64,000 nucleotides of DNA from Patescibacteria group bacterium (GCA_023380755.1 JAMCSD010000008.1:1-64000); one strand, 5' to 3'. Positions 8,706 to 18,310 are shown, counted from the stretch's first letter. Made by a program: numbers and translations. The notes: generated by a model from the sequence alone, not told the origin.

Positions 8706-8849
8706 TTTGTCCTGTCCATTAAGAAAGGGCATGGGGTGAAAAGCAGCTGTCAAAAGTTTTTCGAAACGAAGTGGAGAAAAAGGATCGTCAGACCCACCTT
8801 TTGACGGGTGATTTGAACCCCATATAATGAAAAAGCAGGACAGGACAAA
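8706..8849. repeat. Three-tier nested inverted repeat (oriT or structured RNA candidate)
   Basis: Three pairs of arms are nested around one centre. TTTGTCCTGTCC (8706-8717) pairs with GGACAGGACAAA (8838-8849), 12 of 12. ATGGGGT (8731-8737) pairs with ACCCCAT (8817-8823). GTCAAAAG (8749-8756) pairs with CTTTTGAC (8798-8805). A TTCG-AAA-CGAA hairpin sits inside. This can form a 144-base extruded hairpin with internal bulges. It lies between divergent genes in the conjugation block, so it could be an origin of transfer, a replication origin hairpin, an operator, or a 6S-like RNA. Confidence 0.7.
8801..8828 (+). promoter_or_regulatory. Promoter inside the right arm of the nested palindrome
   Basis: TTGACG (8801-8806) and TATAAT (8823-8828) are 16 bases apart and point towards the gene at 8873. 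Both boxes fall within the inverted repeats, so folding or protein binding at the palindrome would directly affect transcription. A second possible -10, TATTAT at 8861-8866, lies six bases before the ATG. Confidence 0.55.
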
Positions 8850-8872
8850 GTATTGGAGTGTATTATTGGGGT

Positions 8873-9709
8873 ATGAAGACGAGAGAAAACAACAATAAAT
8901 TTATCTATATGGGGATATTTTTAGTTTTATTGATCCTTGTTATTTTTATATTCTTTACCAAACAAAAGCCTGCTCAATTAGTTTCAACTAATGACCAAAA
9001 TATCCAAAGAATAAAGGAACTGAGTGAAGCTAGTTTAAGTTCCGCTGGGTATCCAGATGAGAAGAGTGCCACTGAGGCCAGGAAAGAAATTTGCCAGCTT
9101 ACGGCTCGACCACAAGCTGAACGAGATAAGGCAGTGGCGGCGATTCGAAGCTTAGTTGGTGACGCTCAGGTCTCAGTTAACTACAGTTGTAGCGATGCTT
9201 TTTATGACACCATAGATGATAAATTAGTAGCGGCACGAACGGAAACTTTCAGCGTGGGACAAAATACGTTTCTGGTCAATCCGACCACTAACCATGTGAT
9301 CCAAGCTTCCTATAGAGACATCACCAACGACAAAAAGATCTTCACCAAAAGTGAAATTGAGAATTTAGCCAAAGAATTTATTACGAGCCATGCCTCAGCT
9401 TTGGGGGCAATAAATTTAGATAGCTATTCACATGAAAGTAACCAAAAAGGGAACATGGACGCAAATTATTTCTTTACTTGGAAAGGACCTAAGCAAACCG
9501 TGACTCTTGACCCCCCGGCGGTGACGTGTAGCAAAGATATCGCTAAAACCACCAAAGGTATTTATTATCAAGCCGACGGAACACCCTGTTTTAAAACGTA
9601 TGAAGAAGTCCGACAACCTCTAATTCAAATGACTTTTAATAACCACGGTCAGCTGTTGAATTATGCCAATTCTTTTGAGGGTGATATCGGTCGAGAAATT
9701 AGTTTTTAA
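8873..9709 (+). CDS. Membrane-anchored extracytoplasmic protein, unassigned
   Basis: About 278 residues. An N-terminal anchor (FIYMGIFLVLLILVIFIFFT) is followed by a long soluble region with few distinctive motifs and four cysteines (EICQLTA, YSCSDAF, VTCSKD, TPCFKTY) that could form two disulfides outside the cell. No family recognised. It sits just before the pilin gene, so a structural or assembly role in the conjugation apparatus, similar in topology to VirB8-type or surface proteins, is possible but not shown. ATG 8873 was chosen over GTG 8858 because TATTAT lies six bases before it. Confidence 0.7.
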   Translation: MKTRENNNKFIYMGIFLVLLILVIFIFFTKQKPAQLVSTNDQNIQRIKELSEASLSSAGYPDEKSATEARKEICQLTARPQAERDKAVAAIRSLVGDAQVSVNYSCSDAFYDTIDDKLVAARTETFSVGQNTFLVNPTTNHVIQASYRDITNDKKIFTKSEIENLAKEFITSHASALGAINLDSYSHESNQKGNMDANYFFTWKGPKQTVTLDPPAVTCSKDIAKTTKGIYYQADGTPCFKTYEEVRQPLIQMTFNNHGQLLNYANSFEGDIGREISF

Positions 9710-9713
9710 ACAC

Positions 9714-9766
9714 TTAGATTTTTTTTAATTGCGGCGCGTAGCGCCACTCGAAGAGTGAAGAATCTA
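9714..9766 (+). other. Branched hairpin region before the pilin gene
   Basis: TAGATT (9715-9720) pairs with AATCTA (9761-9766) and encloses two hairpins: GGCGC-GTA-GCGCC and CACTC-GAA-GAGTG. A run of eight T precedes the first. It may be an unusual terminator of the upstream gene or a processing signal separating the two transcripts. The rest of the 227-base gap to 9937 shows only AT-rich promoter-like sequence (TATAAA near 9918). Confidence 0.45.
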
Positions 9767-9936
9767 TAACTGCCTATAAAAGTTCCAACAAGTTAGGGTA
9801 TAAGTGTTTGACTTAGCTTTAGCTTTTTGTTATAACGATTCTAACTATAAAATTGTGTAAAAAACTGTATCTTTTGGGATACTGAAACAATTTTTTATAC
9901 CTGCCACTTTTATAAGTTTGTATAAAGGCGTCTCGT

Positions 9937-10272
9937 ATGAAAAAGATAATGGTACTTTCCATTCCTTTGGTTACTTTCCTTCTTATGGCCTCACCGGCTT
10001 TGGCGGCCTCGGCTGATGTGACCAAGATCCAAACCTTCATCCAAAGCGTGATCCAGGTACTGGTCACTCTGGCAGGTTTAATCGCTGCGGGCTTTTTTGT
10101 CTGGGGAGGAATCGGCTATATTACCAGTTCGGGTAATCCTGAAGCCTTAGACCGATCAAAGAAAACGATTCTTTACTCGGCCATCGGTTTGGCGGTTGTC
10201 CTGGGTGCCTTCGTGCTTTCCAACGTCGTGACCCAGCTTGCTACCGGAGCTTTTGGTGGAGCAACCCAATAA
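9937..10272 (+). CDS. VirB2/TrbC-like conjugation pilin
   Basis: 111 residues. A classic signal peptide ends in ASPALA-A (about residue 23), followed by two hydrophobic helices. Between them is the loop YITSSGNPEALDRSKKTI, which marks the type IV secretion pilin family common in candidate-phyla bacteria. The mature protein would be a membrane-resident pilin subunit for the transfer channel or pilus. The next gene repeats this pilin module at its own N-terminus. Confidence 0.85.
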   Translation: MKKIMVLSIPLVTFLLMASPALAASADVTKIQTFIQSVIQVLVTLAGLIAAGFFVWGGIGYITSSGNPEALDRSKKTILYSAIGLAVVLGAFVLSNVVTQLATGAFGGATQ

Positions 10273-10280
10273 AGGACCTT

Positions 10281-11588
10281 ATGTCCTTACGGAGAGTCAT
10301 TACTGTTGCGGTGGGATTATTCGGCATTAGTATTGTGGCCTCTCCACCTGTTTTGGCTGTCACTACAGCATCTGAAATTACTGCCTATACCACTGATACA
10401 CTCACGATTATTACAGCCATTGCTGGAGTAGCCACTGTTTTCTTTTTAATTAAAGCCGGTTATCAATATTTAACATCCAGCGGAAATCCACAATCGCTGA
10501 TTGCTGCCAAACAAACGATTCGTAATGCTTTAATTGGCTTAGTAATCGTTTTAGCGTCCGGAGTTTTAATTTCACTTTTTAACAATGCTTTGTCCTCTAC
10601 TACCGCAACCGGGATTTCACTGGCGGTTAACATTGCTCCGCTTGATTCAGTCAAACCGAGTGATGGATTAACACAGGTGTTGATTGATGCCGTTTCGGCG
10701 TTTATTCAAAACATCGTGGAAAGTGCTACCAAACCAATTGTTGACGGCATTTTAGGATATCTGACGACCACGCCAAACTTACTATCAAACCAAGTAATTG
10801 TTAATTTTTGGTTGGTATCTTTGGGAATTGTTGATTCCTTATTCGTAGTAGTCGCGGCTTTGTTGGGACTTCATTTAATGAGTGCCGACACTTTCGGCTT
10901 TGAAGAAGTGGAATTGAAACAGGTATTACCTCGACTTGGTTTATTCTTTTTAGGAGCAAACGTTTCTTTATTTTTAGCCGATTACGCCATCGTTACTTGT
11001 AATGCTTTGGTTAATGCTGTTTTAAATTCCACCGGCGGTTTAAGTCATTCGTGGGTGGTTAATACGATCAATCCAACTACTTTAATAACTGGAACGACGC
11101 CTTTAATAACACTTATCTTTTTAATCATCTTTCTGATAGTCGCGATAGTATTACTTTTCATGTATATCACCAGATTAATTTTTATTTCGCTAGGGGCGGT
11201 ATTAGCCCCTTTCATCTTTCTTTTGTGGACGATTCCCAAACTGTCGGACTTTGCCGAGATCGCTACTAAATCATATATAGTGGCGGTATTTATGGTTTTT
11301 GTTCATGTGGTTATTATCCAATTAGCGGCCTCATTTCTAGCCTTACCAGAACAATCAAATAATTCCTTAATTTCGATAGCAGTGGCTATCGGCCTATTTC
11401 TAACCCTTCTTAAGGTACCTTCATTGATGACCCATATGATGTTTTATACGTCTGGTAACGGAAAGTTGAAAAAGTTAGGTGGACAAATAATTAATGTTAT
11501 TACTGCCGACAATTCTTCCTCGGCTTCTAGGTCTACTGCCGTGGCCAGGCAGACAACAAAAATTTCTAAAAAGGTGGTGCACTCATGA
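10281..11588 (+). CDS. Pilin-domain/VirB6-TrbL-like fusion channel protein
   Basis: 435 residues. The first ~110 copy the pilin layout of the gene before it: a signal peptide ending near PVLAV, two helices and the loop YLTSSGNPQSLIAAKQTI. The remainder is a polytopic membrane protein with about six further hydrophobic segments, including LITLIFLIIFLIVAIVLLFM and FISLGAVLAPFIFLLWTIP, like VirB6/TrbL inner-membrane channel subunits. The C-terminus is a basic, serine/threonine-rich tail. An AAGGA ribosome site precedes the start and the stop overlaps the next gene by four bases. A pilin module welded to the channel protein is unusual. Confidence 0.8.
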   Translation: MSLRRVITVAVGLFGISIVASPPVLAVTTASEITAYTTDTLTIITAIAGVATVFFLIKAGYQYLTSSGNPQSLIAAKQTIRNALIGLVIVLASGVLISLFNNALSSTTATGISLAVNIAPLDSVKPSDGLTQVLIDAVSAFIQNIVESATKPIVDGILGYLTTTPNLLSNQVIVNFWLVSLGIVDSLFVVVAALLGLHLMSADTFGFEEVELKQVLPRLGLFFLGANVSLFLADYAIVTCNALVNAVLNSTGGLSHSWVVNTINPTTLITGTTPLITLIFLIIFLIVAIVLLFMYITRLIFISLGAVLAPFIFLLWTIPKLSDFAEIATKSYIVAVFMVFVHVVIIQLAASFLALPEQSNNSLISIAVAIGLFLTLLKVPSLMTHMMFYTSGNGKLKKLGGQIINVITADNSSSASRSTAVARQTTKISKKVVHS

Positions 11589-12097
11589 GAACGACTGTTA
11601 TCCCAGCACAAATTACGACTGTAGAAGACAAGATTGCCGGAAACTTGAATTTAACTCAGATATTTATTCTGATGGTTCCGATTTTTTGGACGACAATTCT
11701 ATTTGCGTTCTTGCCACCGGTAATGAAATTAGCCTGGTATAAGTTGCCGCTGATTGGGATTGTATTTTTGGTTTGTTTAATTTTGTCTTTACGGGTCAAA
11801 GGCAGAGTGGTATTAAATTGGCTTTTAATTCTTTTACGATTCAACTTCCGGCCAATGTTTTTTATTTTTGATAAGAATGATAACTATTTGCGAGATATAG
11901 AAAATCCAGTAAAAGAAACAAAAAGTAAATCGAAAGCAATAATGAAAGTGAACATTTCGAATAAAAAAGAAAAAGAATTAGCCGAAGTTGAATCGGTGAA
12001 GTTACTACATGCCATTAGTGATCAAAATACGACTTTAAGTTTTAAGTTAGGGAAACAAGGAGGGCTCCATGTGGCTTTTGAGCAAATCAAAAAATAA
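11585..12097 (+). CDS. PrgI family (VirB3-like) membrane protein
   Basis: 170 residues starting MRTTVIPAQITTVEDKIAGN, then two membrane helices (IFILMVPIFWTTILFAF and LPLIGIVFLVCLILSL), then the conserved NWLLILLRFNFRP segment typical of PrgI proteins in gram-positive and candidate-phyla conjugation systems. PrgI/VirB3 proteins anchor the VirB4 ATPase to the membrane complex. It is translationally coupled at both ends: ATGA overlap with the VirB6-like gene, and its 3' end contains the ribosome site and start of the next gene. Confidence 0.82.
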   Translation: MRTTVIPAQITTVEDKIAGNLNLTQIFILMVPIFWTTILFAFLPPVMKLAWYKLPLIGIVFLVCLILSLRVKGRVVLNWLLILLRFNFRPMFFIFDKNDNYLRDIENPVKETKSKSKAIMKVNISNKKEKELAEVESVKLLHAISDQNTTLSFKLGKQGGLHVAFEQIKK

Positions 12098-12689
12098 AAT
12101 CAGTTCACGGCGCCAAATTCAGATAAAAGAAGTCAAAGATGACATCTTGGTGCTGCCTAATCACGAGTATCGAGTATTATTGGAAACATCCTCGATTAAT
12201 TTTGAATTGAAAAGCGAAGATGAACAGGATGTTTTAATCGACAGCTTCCAAAACTTTTTAAATTCCCTACCCTGTCAACTGCAAATACTCGTTCGTGTTC
12301 GAGAAGTTGATATTGATCGCTATTTGCAGGAAATTTCGTTGAGTAAAAAGACAGAAAAAGAAAAAGCCTATAGGAATCAGATCGATAATTACTGTGATTT
12401 CATAACTAATTTGGTAGCGGGAAATAAGATCCTGTCGCGAAAGTTTTATATCGTTATTCCTTACCGACATGTTGACAAAAATAAAGATTTTCAGTTGGTA
12501 AAAGAACAACTAAGACTCTTAACCGATATCGTGGTGCGGGGTTTAGAGAAGTTGGGAATGAAGGCTAGAACTCTAAATAGTCTCGAAATCTTGGACTTGT
12601 TTTACAGTTTTTATAACACCGAGCAAATAAAGACGCAAACTTTAAAAGGTGAAACTTTACAAAAGTTAATGGAGAACAATTATGTTTAA
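12069..12689 (+). CDS. VirB4 N-terminal-domain protein (split VirB4, TraC-like)
   Basis: 206 residues. The region QIQIKEVKDDILVLPNHEYR to ILVRVREVDIDRYLQEI, then KFYIVIPYRH, matches the N-terminal, non-ATPase domain of VirB4/TraC-type proteins. It has no Walker motif. The motor domain is encoded by the next gene, which overlaps it by eight bases, so VirB4 seems to be split into two co-translated chains. A GGAGGG ribosome site sits inside the previous gene just before this start. Confidence 0.72.
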   Translation: MWLLSKSKNKISSRRQIQIKEVKDDILVLPNHEYRVLLETSSINFELKSEDEQDVLIDSFQNFLNSLPCQLQILVRVREVDIDRYLQEISLSKKTEKEKAYRNQIDNYCDFITNLVAGNKILSRKFYIVIPYRHVDKNKDFQLVKEQLRLLTDIVVRGLEKLGMKARTLNSLEILDLFYSFYNTEQIKTQTLKGETLQKLMENNYV

Positions 12690-14481
12690 CCTCAAGTCTC
12701 GCCTGGAAAAACTAAAACTAAGTGGAAAAAGAAAACGGAAACTGACAAAAATTAATACCCCTAAAAAGGCGGTTAATTTCTATTTTGGCGAGCAAGACCA
12801 GGTGGATCTTATATCTTATTCCGGTTTAAACGAACAATCGAGTTACTTACAGATTGGTGACCGTTTTGTGCGGACTTTGTTTATCTCCGGCTATCCGTAT
12901 GTGGCTTCGACAGGATGGCTATCAATGCTTATTAATTTCAACCATAATATCGATATTGCCTATCACATCGAGCAAGTCGACCCACTGTTGGCGTTACCCA
13001 AACTTAACCGAAAAATAACAGAATTGGAATCAACTAAGCGGAACATGGTCAAAGACGGTAAAGTGGTGGGTTCGGAAATTACCGATCCTCTGGAATCAGC
13101 TATGGAGCTGAAAGATAAGATTTTGCGCGGTCAGGAAAAGTTGTTCCAGATTTCAATTTATATGACTATTTCTGCAGATTCTCTGTCTGAATTACAAAAA
13201 TTAACGACTCTTTTGGAAACAGTGATGTCGACTCGGATGTTTTATATTAAGACAGCGACTTTCCAACAAGTCGAAGGACTACAATCGATTTTGCCACGCG
13301 GCGAAAACTTATTGGATCAAAAACGAAACTTGGACAGCTCATCGGCAGCACTTACCTTTCCCTTTGTATCGTCTGAATTAGTTCAAGAATCGGGAATATT
13401 GTATGGCATCAACCGATCAAATAATTCATTAGTTATTATTGATCGTTTTTCGCTAACCAATGCCAATAGTATTATTTTTGCTCAATCTGGCAGCGGCAAA
13501 AGCTATACAGCCAAAGTCGAAATCTTGCGCCAGCTAATGCAGGGAACAAGAGTAATTGTGGTTGATCCCGAGCGGGAATATAAGCAGTTATCGGCTTCGG
13601 TTGATGGCACCTATATTCAGTTATCATCCAAATCAAAAGAGAAGATTAACCCCTTTGATTTTTCGACGACAACTGTTACTGGCGAAAACGGCTTATCGGA
13701 ACACATTCAAGATTTAACGGAAATCATTTCACTAATGGTTGGCGGATTGTCATCAGAAGAAAAAGCGGTGGTAGATAAAGCCATAATATTAACTTATAAA
13801 GAATTTGGTTATACCTTGAATGGGAAAAGTAAAGCTAAAAAGAAACAGGAATTTCCACTGCTGAAAGATTTTTATAAAACTTTAAAAAAACTTAAGCAAA
13901 AAGATTTATGTGATCGACTGGAACGGTTTGTCAAAGGGTCGCTATCATCGGTGTTTGACTCCCAAACCAACATTGAATTGGATAATCGATTGGTGGTCTT
14001 TGATATTAAAGACTTAAATGAGTCTTTACGGCCAATAATGATGTTAACAATTGCTAACTTTGTTAATTCCCAGGTTAAATCTCATCCTCAAAAAAGAATC
14101 CTGGTTATCGATGAAGGGTGGATATTGCTACAACAAGAAGAGAGCGCTCGATTTATTTCTGGTTTAGTTCGGAGAGCAAGGAAATATTATTTAGGAGTCA
14201 CCATCATTTCCCAACAGGCGAACGATTTCTTAAGTTCCGAATATGGACGAGCTATTGCTTCTCAATCATCATTACGCGTATTAATGAAGCAGGATACAAC
14301 CACGATTAAAAAAGTTGCCGAAGAGTTCCATTTAAGCGGCTATGAGCAACATTTTTTATTAACATGCGATCGGGGTGAGGCGCTCATTATTGCCGATCAA
14401 AACCACGTGGCGTTGAAAGTCGTGGCTTCGGAAAAAGAACACCCTCTGTTGACGACCGATCCGAGGGAAATTTACAGCTAA
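12682..14481 (+). CDS. VirB4-type conjugation ATPase
   Basis: 599 residues. Walker A AQSGSGKSYT near residue 270 is followed by VIVVDPEREY. The C-terminal Walker B is ILVIDEGWILLQQEE, followed by SGLVRRARKYYLGVTIISQQ, the standard VirB4/TrbE/TraC order. It powers pilus assembly and substrate movement through the type IV channel. The N-terminal region retains a piece of the VirB4 docking domain, while the gene before supplies the rest. A GGAG ribosome site lies eight bases upstream. Confidence 0.9.
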   Translation: MFNLKSRLEKLKLSGKRKRKLTKINTPKKAVNFYFGEQDQVDLISYSGLNEQSSYLQIGDRFVRTLFISGYPYVASTGWLSMLINFNHNIDIAYHIEQVDPLLALPKLNRKITELESTKRNMVKDGKVVGSEITDPLESAMELKDKILRGQEKLFQISIYMTISADSLSELQKLTTLLETVMSTRMFYIKTATFQQVEGLQSILPRGENLLDQKRNLDSSSAALTFPFVSSELVQESGILYGINRSNNSLVIIDRFSLTNANSIIFAQSGSGKSYTAKVEILRQLMQGTRVIVVDPEREYKQLSASVDGTYIQLSSKSKEKINPFDFSTTTVTGENGLSEHIQDLTEIISLMVGGLSSEEKAVVDKAIILTYKEFGYTLNGKSKAKKKQEFPLLKDFYKTLKKLKQKDLCDRLERFVKGSLSSVFDSQTNIELDNRLVVFDIKDLNESLRPIMMLTIANFVNSQVKSHPQKRILVIDEGWILLQQEESARFISGLVRRARKYYLGVTIISQQANDFLSSEYGRAIASQSSLRVLMKQDTTTIKKVAEEFHLSGYEQHFLLTCDRGEALIIADQNHVALKVVASEKEHPLLTTDPREIYS

Positions 14482-14483
14482 CT

Positions 14484-15110
14484 ATGGCTGTGCCAATTGG
14501 AACTATATTTACCTTATGGTCTTTTCGTAAAGAATTTAAGATCGTTATAACTGCCTTTTTAGTAGTGTTGCTTTTACCAGTAGTAGCCGTCATTATCTTG
14601 ACTCAAACAGGTATCAATATTGTGTCGGATAAACTTGCAACGGTTGACTCAACGACAAATTCTGTTGAAATTCATGATCCAGCCAGCGGTGAGGTGATAA
14701 CAACGATAACTTCTCCGATGGTGTGGCCGGTTAAAGGAGTTGTTTCTTTAGGCTTTGGTGTCCCGCATCTTCCCTACCAGTTGTTTCATACTGGTATTGA
14801 TATCGCCAACCCGGAAAGAAAAATCGGGGATGATATCACCCCGTTTATGGATGGGACCGTAACATATGCTGGACAAACGGCGATTGGCTACGGAAAGCAT
14901 GTAATTATTGATCACGGAAATAATGTCACTTCGTTATACGGCCACTTAGATAAAATCCTTGTTTATAAAGGTGAAAAAGTGAAAATTGGAGATGTGATCG
15001 GCAAAGAAGGAACTACCGGCCGGTCGACCGGGCCGCATTTACATTTTCAAATTAATGTTTATGGAATTCCGGTTAATCCAAGAACGTTTGTAGGGCAAAC
15101 TGGACCTTAA
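14484..15110 (+). CDS. Membrane-anchored M23 (LytM-type) peptidoglycan peptidase
   Basis: 208 residues. One N-terminal membrane helix (IVITAFLVVLLLPVVAVII) leads to an extracytoplasmic domain with the metallopeptidase signature HTGIDIAN (zinc ligands H and D) and GPHLHFQI (HxH), plus the SLYGHL motif. Such enzymes cut peptide crosslinks. In conjugation operons they open the wall for the channel, the VirB1 or CwlT role. It starts three bases after the VirB4 stop. Its stop overlaps the end of the opposite-strand restriction enzyme gene by four bases. Confidence 0.88.
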   Translation: MAVPIGTIFTLWSFRKEFKIVITAFLVVLLLPVVAVIILTQTGINIVSDKLATVDSTTNSVEIHDPASGEVITTITSPMVWPVKGVVSLGFGVPHLPYQLFHTGIDIANPERKIGDDITPFMDGTVTYAGQTAIGYGKHVIIDHGNNVTSLYGHLDKILVYKGEKVKIGDVIGKEGTTGRSTGPHLHFQINVYGIPVNPRTFVGQTGP

Positions 15111-18100
15111 GATTGTAAAGCTGTGGTTGTCACATTTAAAGATGGTTTGTAAAACCCAGAGGTTACTGTTTCGTCAATTTCTTTTGAAATCTCTTCTGTT
15201 TTTACAAGTACTTTTATTAGTTTCTGATAAAACTCAATTTCTGTAGCAGTAAGTTTTTTTCCTTTTCGATCTTTTAACCATTTTTGCAAAGGTTGATAGC
15301 CACCAATAGTCATATTCCATGTCGTTTGAGATACGTTCCCAAAATATTGCTTATCGTTAATGTGTATTCTGTTATCTATGAATTTATAATCACTAATAAT
15401 ATCAGTACCAATAATCGGAAAACTAGAAATAAAATTGCTTAGTTCTTCGTCCCTCATTAAGTGTAATTCTCTTAGTTTTTTTCCTTTTTCAGCCAATTGC
15501 CAAAATTGTTCCTTATTTTGCGGGTATGGAATTCTTGGATAGTCAATTTTTATAAATTCACTATATCTGTTTAAATATGTTTTTGAATATAAATAGGCAT
15601 AAATATAATCTAAAATATCGACTTCGTTTGCTTCTCCTGCTTTTTTTATTATTTTTTCTAATAAAGTTTCATTAAGGTTTAAAGTCTTAGTACCATCCTC
15701 ATGGTATAGATAAAGCGGAAAGAAACGTACATTATCAAAAGGGGAAATTCCATCTTTGTCAACGATTTTGTCAGATAATAAGAAATTGTTCACATTTCCT
15801 CGTCTAGAATTTCTGACTAACAACAATGCGATATTATCTCGAAGCATGTTAAGCATTAAAGGGGATCTTGGATAAGCCATAAAACCTTTAGCTTTCCCAG
15901 AGTAATACGTATATCTAAAATCAAATGGATGATACAAAATCTTCGTAATTTGACCTGCGGAGTTGACGATATCTTCTTTTGCGGTTCTAACTGTCCAATC
16001 TCTTCCATCAGCTGGTAATTTGTAATTCGTTCTTAATTGCTCTACATCCAGATTGGCAAAATCTTTTATTACGGACTGAACTTCTTCTTCCTTGAATTTA
16101 TATACCAAACTGTCTCTTTTAGTTTGAATACCAGAATTAAATTTAATAAAAAGTTCATTGAGACTAAACCCGTTTTTATATTCGTCTGTCAAATCGAAAT
16201 CTTTAGGCACAAAAAAATAATTTGGTTTTGTTGGATTTAACTTATTCCAATTAGTAGTTGATAATTTAAGAGTGGATAATTGTTGAAATTTTGATTTTTG
16301 TTTCCCATAGATTTCGGAATGAAATACTTCTGTATTTTTCTTACTACCATTATTTCTTTTAACAAAAATGTTAATAGAAACCCCTTGTTGTATTGAAAAT
16401 ACATTTTCGTCCTTTCCTCCATCTGGAGACCTCTCTTTCTTTTTGCTATTACCATGTAAATCTAAAATATAGATTTCATCAAAGCTTTCTAATAGATGCT
16501 TTCTCATTTGGCGGTGAGTTATGCCATCAATAAATGAGTTGTTAGTTATCATTGCAACTATGCCTTCTCCATTTTTCGAAATTAGTTCTTCCGAAAAGCG
16601 AATAAACTTTATGTAATCATCATCTAAATTAATTTTTCTTTCATTTAAGTTTTTCTTGTAATCTTTAATCAAGTTCAAAATATAGTCACTTTTATTATTT
16701 GAGTTTATGGAATAAGGTGGGTTTCCGATTATTACCATAATAGGTTTATGATGTTTAATTTCAGATGCTGCCTGTGCTTCTTTGCTGATTGCTTCTTGCA
16801 ATCCAAAGCTTAATAAATCTAGCTGTCTTTTAATACCTTCTTCGAGGGTATTGGTTAGATAAATGCCTAATCTTCTACTAAATTCTTTATCATATCCGAG
16901 TTCTTTTAGTGTTAAAGCTAATTTTAAATGGGCGATAGTGTATGGAGCCATCATTAATTCAAAGCCGTATAGACGCGGTATTAAATCTTCTTCAACATAA
17001 CTACTCCACAACCCTTCTTGCCCCTTAAAATTATTTTCATAAATATATTTAATTAGTTCGTTCAAAAAAGTGGCTGTTCCAACCGCAGGGTCTAAAATTT
17101 GTACTCGATGCAAACTTTCTTTAACCTTACTACCATGTAGAAAAACTGATCTCGTTAAATACGAATTGTCTGCAAGCCCTTTAGATAAATCGAATCTTGT
17201 TTTTATAATTTCGTCGACACTTCTTACTATATATCTCACCACAGGGATCGGCGTGTAGTAAGCCCCCATTTTCTTCTTAAGCTCAGGATCATACTCTTTT
17301 AAGAAGTCTTCATAGAAATGAATGATGGGATCCTTAATTGGAGTTTCATTCTCAAAAAGAGTTCCTTGTTTATAGTGATGTTTAATAATTGTTTTTATAT
17401 CTGAAACTTCAAACACAGCGCAAAGTTCGTCAACAATATAAGCCAATCTTTTGTCAAATTGGGAACCTGCAATATGATCAAAAAACTGCCTTAAGAAAGG
17501 ATTACTTGCAGGAACTAGATCCCTAGCTTCTTGTCGTGTAAAACTATCTAGCGTTTTATCATGAAAACGAGCAATAAATAATCCATATACTAAAGTTTGA
17601 GCGTACATATCAGCAAACTTCTCGACACTTAAATCGTGTACTAATAAATCTTTGATAACAGCATACATTTTTTCAATTTCTACATTTCTTTCATCCTCTT
17701 CTCTTTTTAGAAAAATATTTATATTTTCTCGAATACGTCGAGCTTTTCCACCCATAATTTCAGACAACCTAACGGCACTTTTAATTTTTTCCGGAGGACT
17801 TTGGAGGAAATTTTTTAATTCTTCCCAAAGTAAAACTAAATTATCTTCATCTGTTTCTATCCGACCATATTCTAAATGACCAATTCTAATGGAAAAATAC
17901 CGTTCACCGTTCTTGAAGAATCTAAAATCGAGACCATTAGTTAACACTAAGTTTGAATAACCCAAATATCTTCTTAGCTGTTCGCCTTTCTCAATAGTAT
18001 CTAGATCAACATCAATATCTTTAGATTCACCGTACCCACGAATTAATAATCTATTTTGTATATCTTGTAAAACAAAGTCGGGATTGCCGTGCTCTGAACG

Positions 18101-18235
18101 CTTAGGATCATTAATTGCGATTACTAATCCAGTTGCTTCAAAAAGTGATTTTAAGGCAGGTCGATATGCGTGTTCTTTAGCTATTCCTGAACTTAGCTGT
18201 CGCTGTAATTCAGATATATAGGCATGAACATCCAT
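15107..18235 (-). CDS. Single-chain restriction-modification enzyme (type IIG/ISP-like)
   Basis: 1042 residues. The N-terminal domain has a PD-(D/E)XK-like nuclease arrangement (GNPDFVL, then RGYGESKD). The middle is an adenine methyltransferase with motif I LDPAVGTATFLNE and motif IV IIGNPPYS. The large C-terminal part should read the target sequence. No helicase motifs lie between nuclease and methylase, which separates it from helicase-bearing ISP enzymes and fits type IIG. It would methylate its own site and cut unmodified DNA. The start is leaderless-looking: minus-strand TAAAAT ends five bases before the ATG. It diverges from the RecB-like nuclease gene. Confidence 0.85.
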   Translation of the reverse strand: MDVHAYISELQRQLSSGIAKEHAYRPALKSLFEATGLVIAINDPKRSEHGNPDFVLQDIQNRLLIRGYGESKDIDVDLDTIEKGEQLRRYLGYSNLVLTNGLDFRFFKNGERYFSIRIGHLEYGRIETDEDNLVLLWEELKNFLQSPPEKIKSAVRLSEIMGGKARRIRENINIFLKREEDERNVEIEKMYAVIKDLLVHDLSVEKFADMYAQTLVYGLFIARFHDKTLDSFTRQEARDLVPASNPFLRQFFDHIAGSQFDKRLAYIVDELCAVFEVSDIKTIIKHHYKQGTLFENETPIKDPIIHFYEDFLKEYDPELKKKMGAYYTPIPVVRYIVRSVDEIIKTRFDLSKGLADNSYLTRSVFLHGSKVKESLHRVQILDPAVGTATFLNELIKYIYENNFKGQEGLWSSYVEEDLIPRLYGFELMMAPYTIAHLKLALTLKELGYDKEFSRRLGIYLTNTLEEGIKRQLDLLSFGLQEAISKEAQAASEIKHHKPIMVIIGNPPYSINSNNKSDYILNLIKDYKKNLNERKINLDDDYIKFIRFSEELISKNGEGIVAMITNNSFIDGITHRQMRKHLLESFDEIYILDLHGNSKKKERSPDGGKDENVFSIQQGVSINIFVKRNNGSKKNTEVFHSEIYGKQKSKFQQLSTLKLSTTNWNKLNPTKPNYFFVPKDFDLTDEYKNGFSLNELFIKFNSGIQTKRDSLVYKFKEEEVQSVIKDFANLDVEQLRTNYKLPADGRDWTVRTAKEDIVNSAGQITKILYHPFDFRYTYYSGKAKGFMAYPRSPLMLNMLRDNIALLLVRNSRRGNVNNFLLSDKIVDKDGISPFDNVRFFPLYLYHEDGTKTLNLNETLLEKIIKKAGEANEVDILDYIYAYLYSKTYLNRYSEFIKIDYPRIPYPQNKEQFWQLAEKGKKLRELHLMRDEELSNFISSFPIIGTDIISDYKFIDNRIHINDKQYFGNVSQTTWNMTIGGYQPLQKWLKDRKGKKLTATEIEFYQKLIKVLVKTEEISKEIDETVTSGFYKPSLNVTTTALQS

Positions 18236-18310
18236 GAGCTATTTTATCAACAAATAACCTATCGGTTAACATTTATGCTAGTTTGCCTTAAATGCTGTTA
18301 CAATTCAGCT

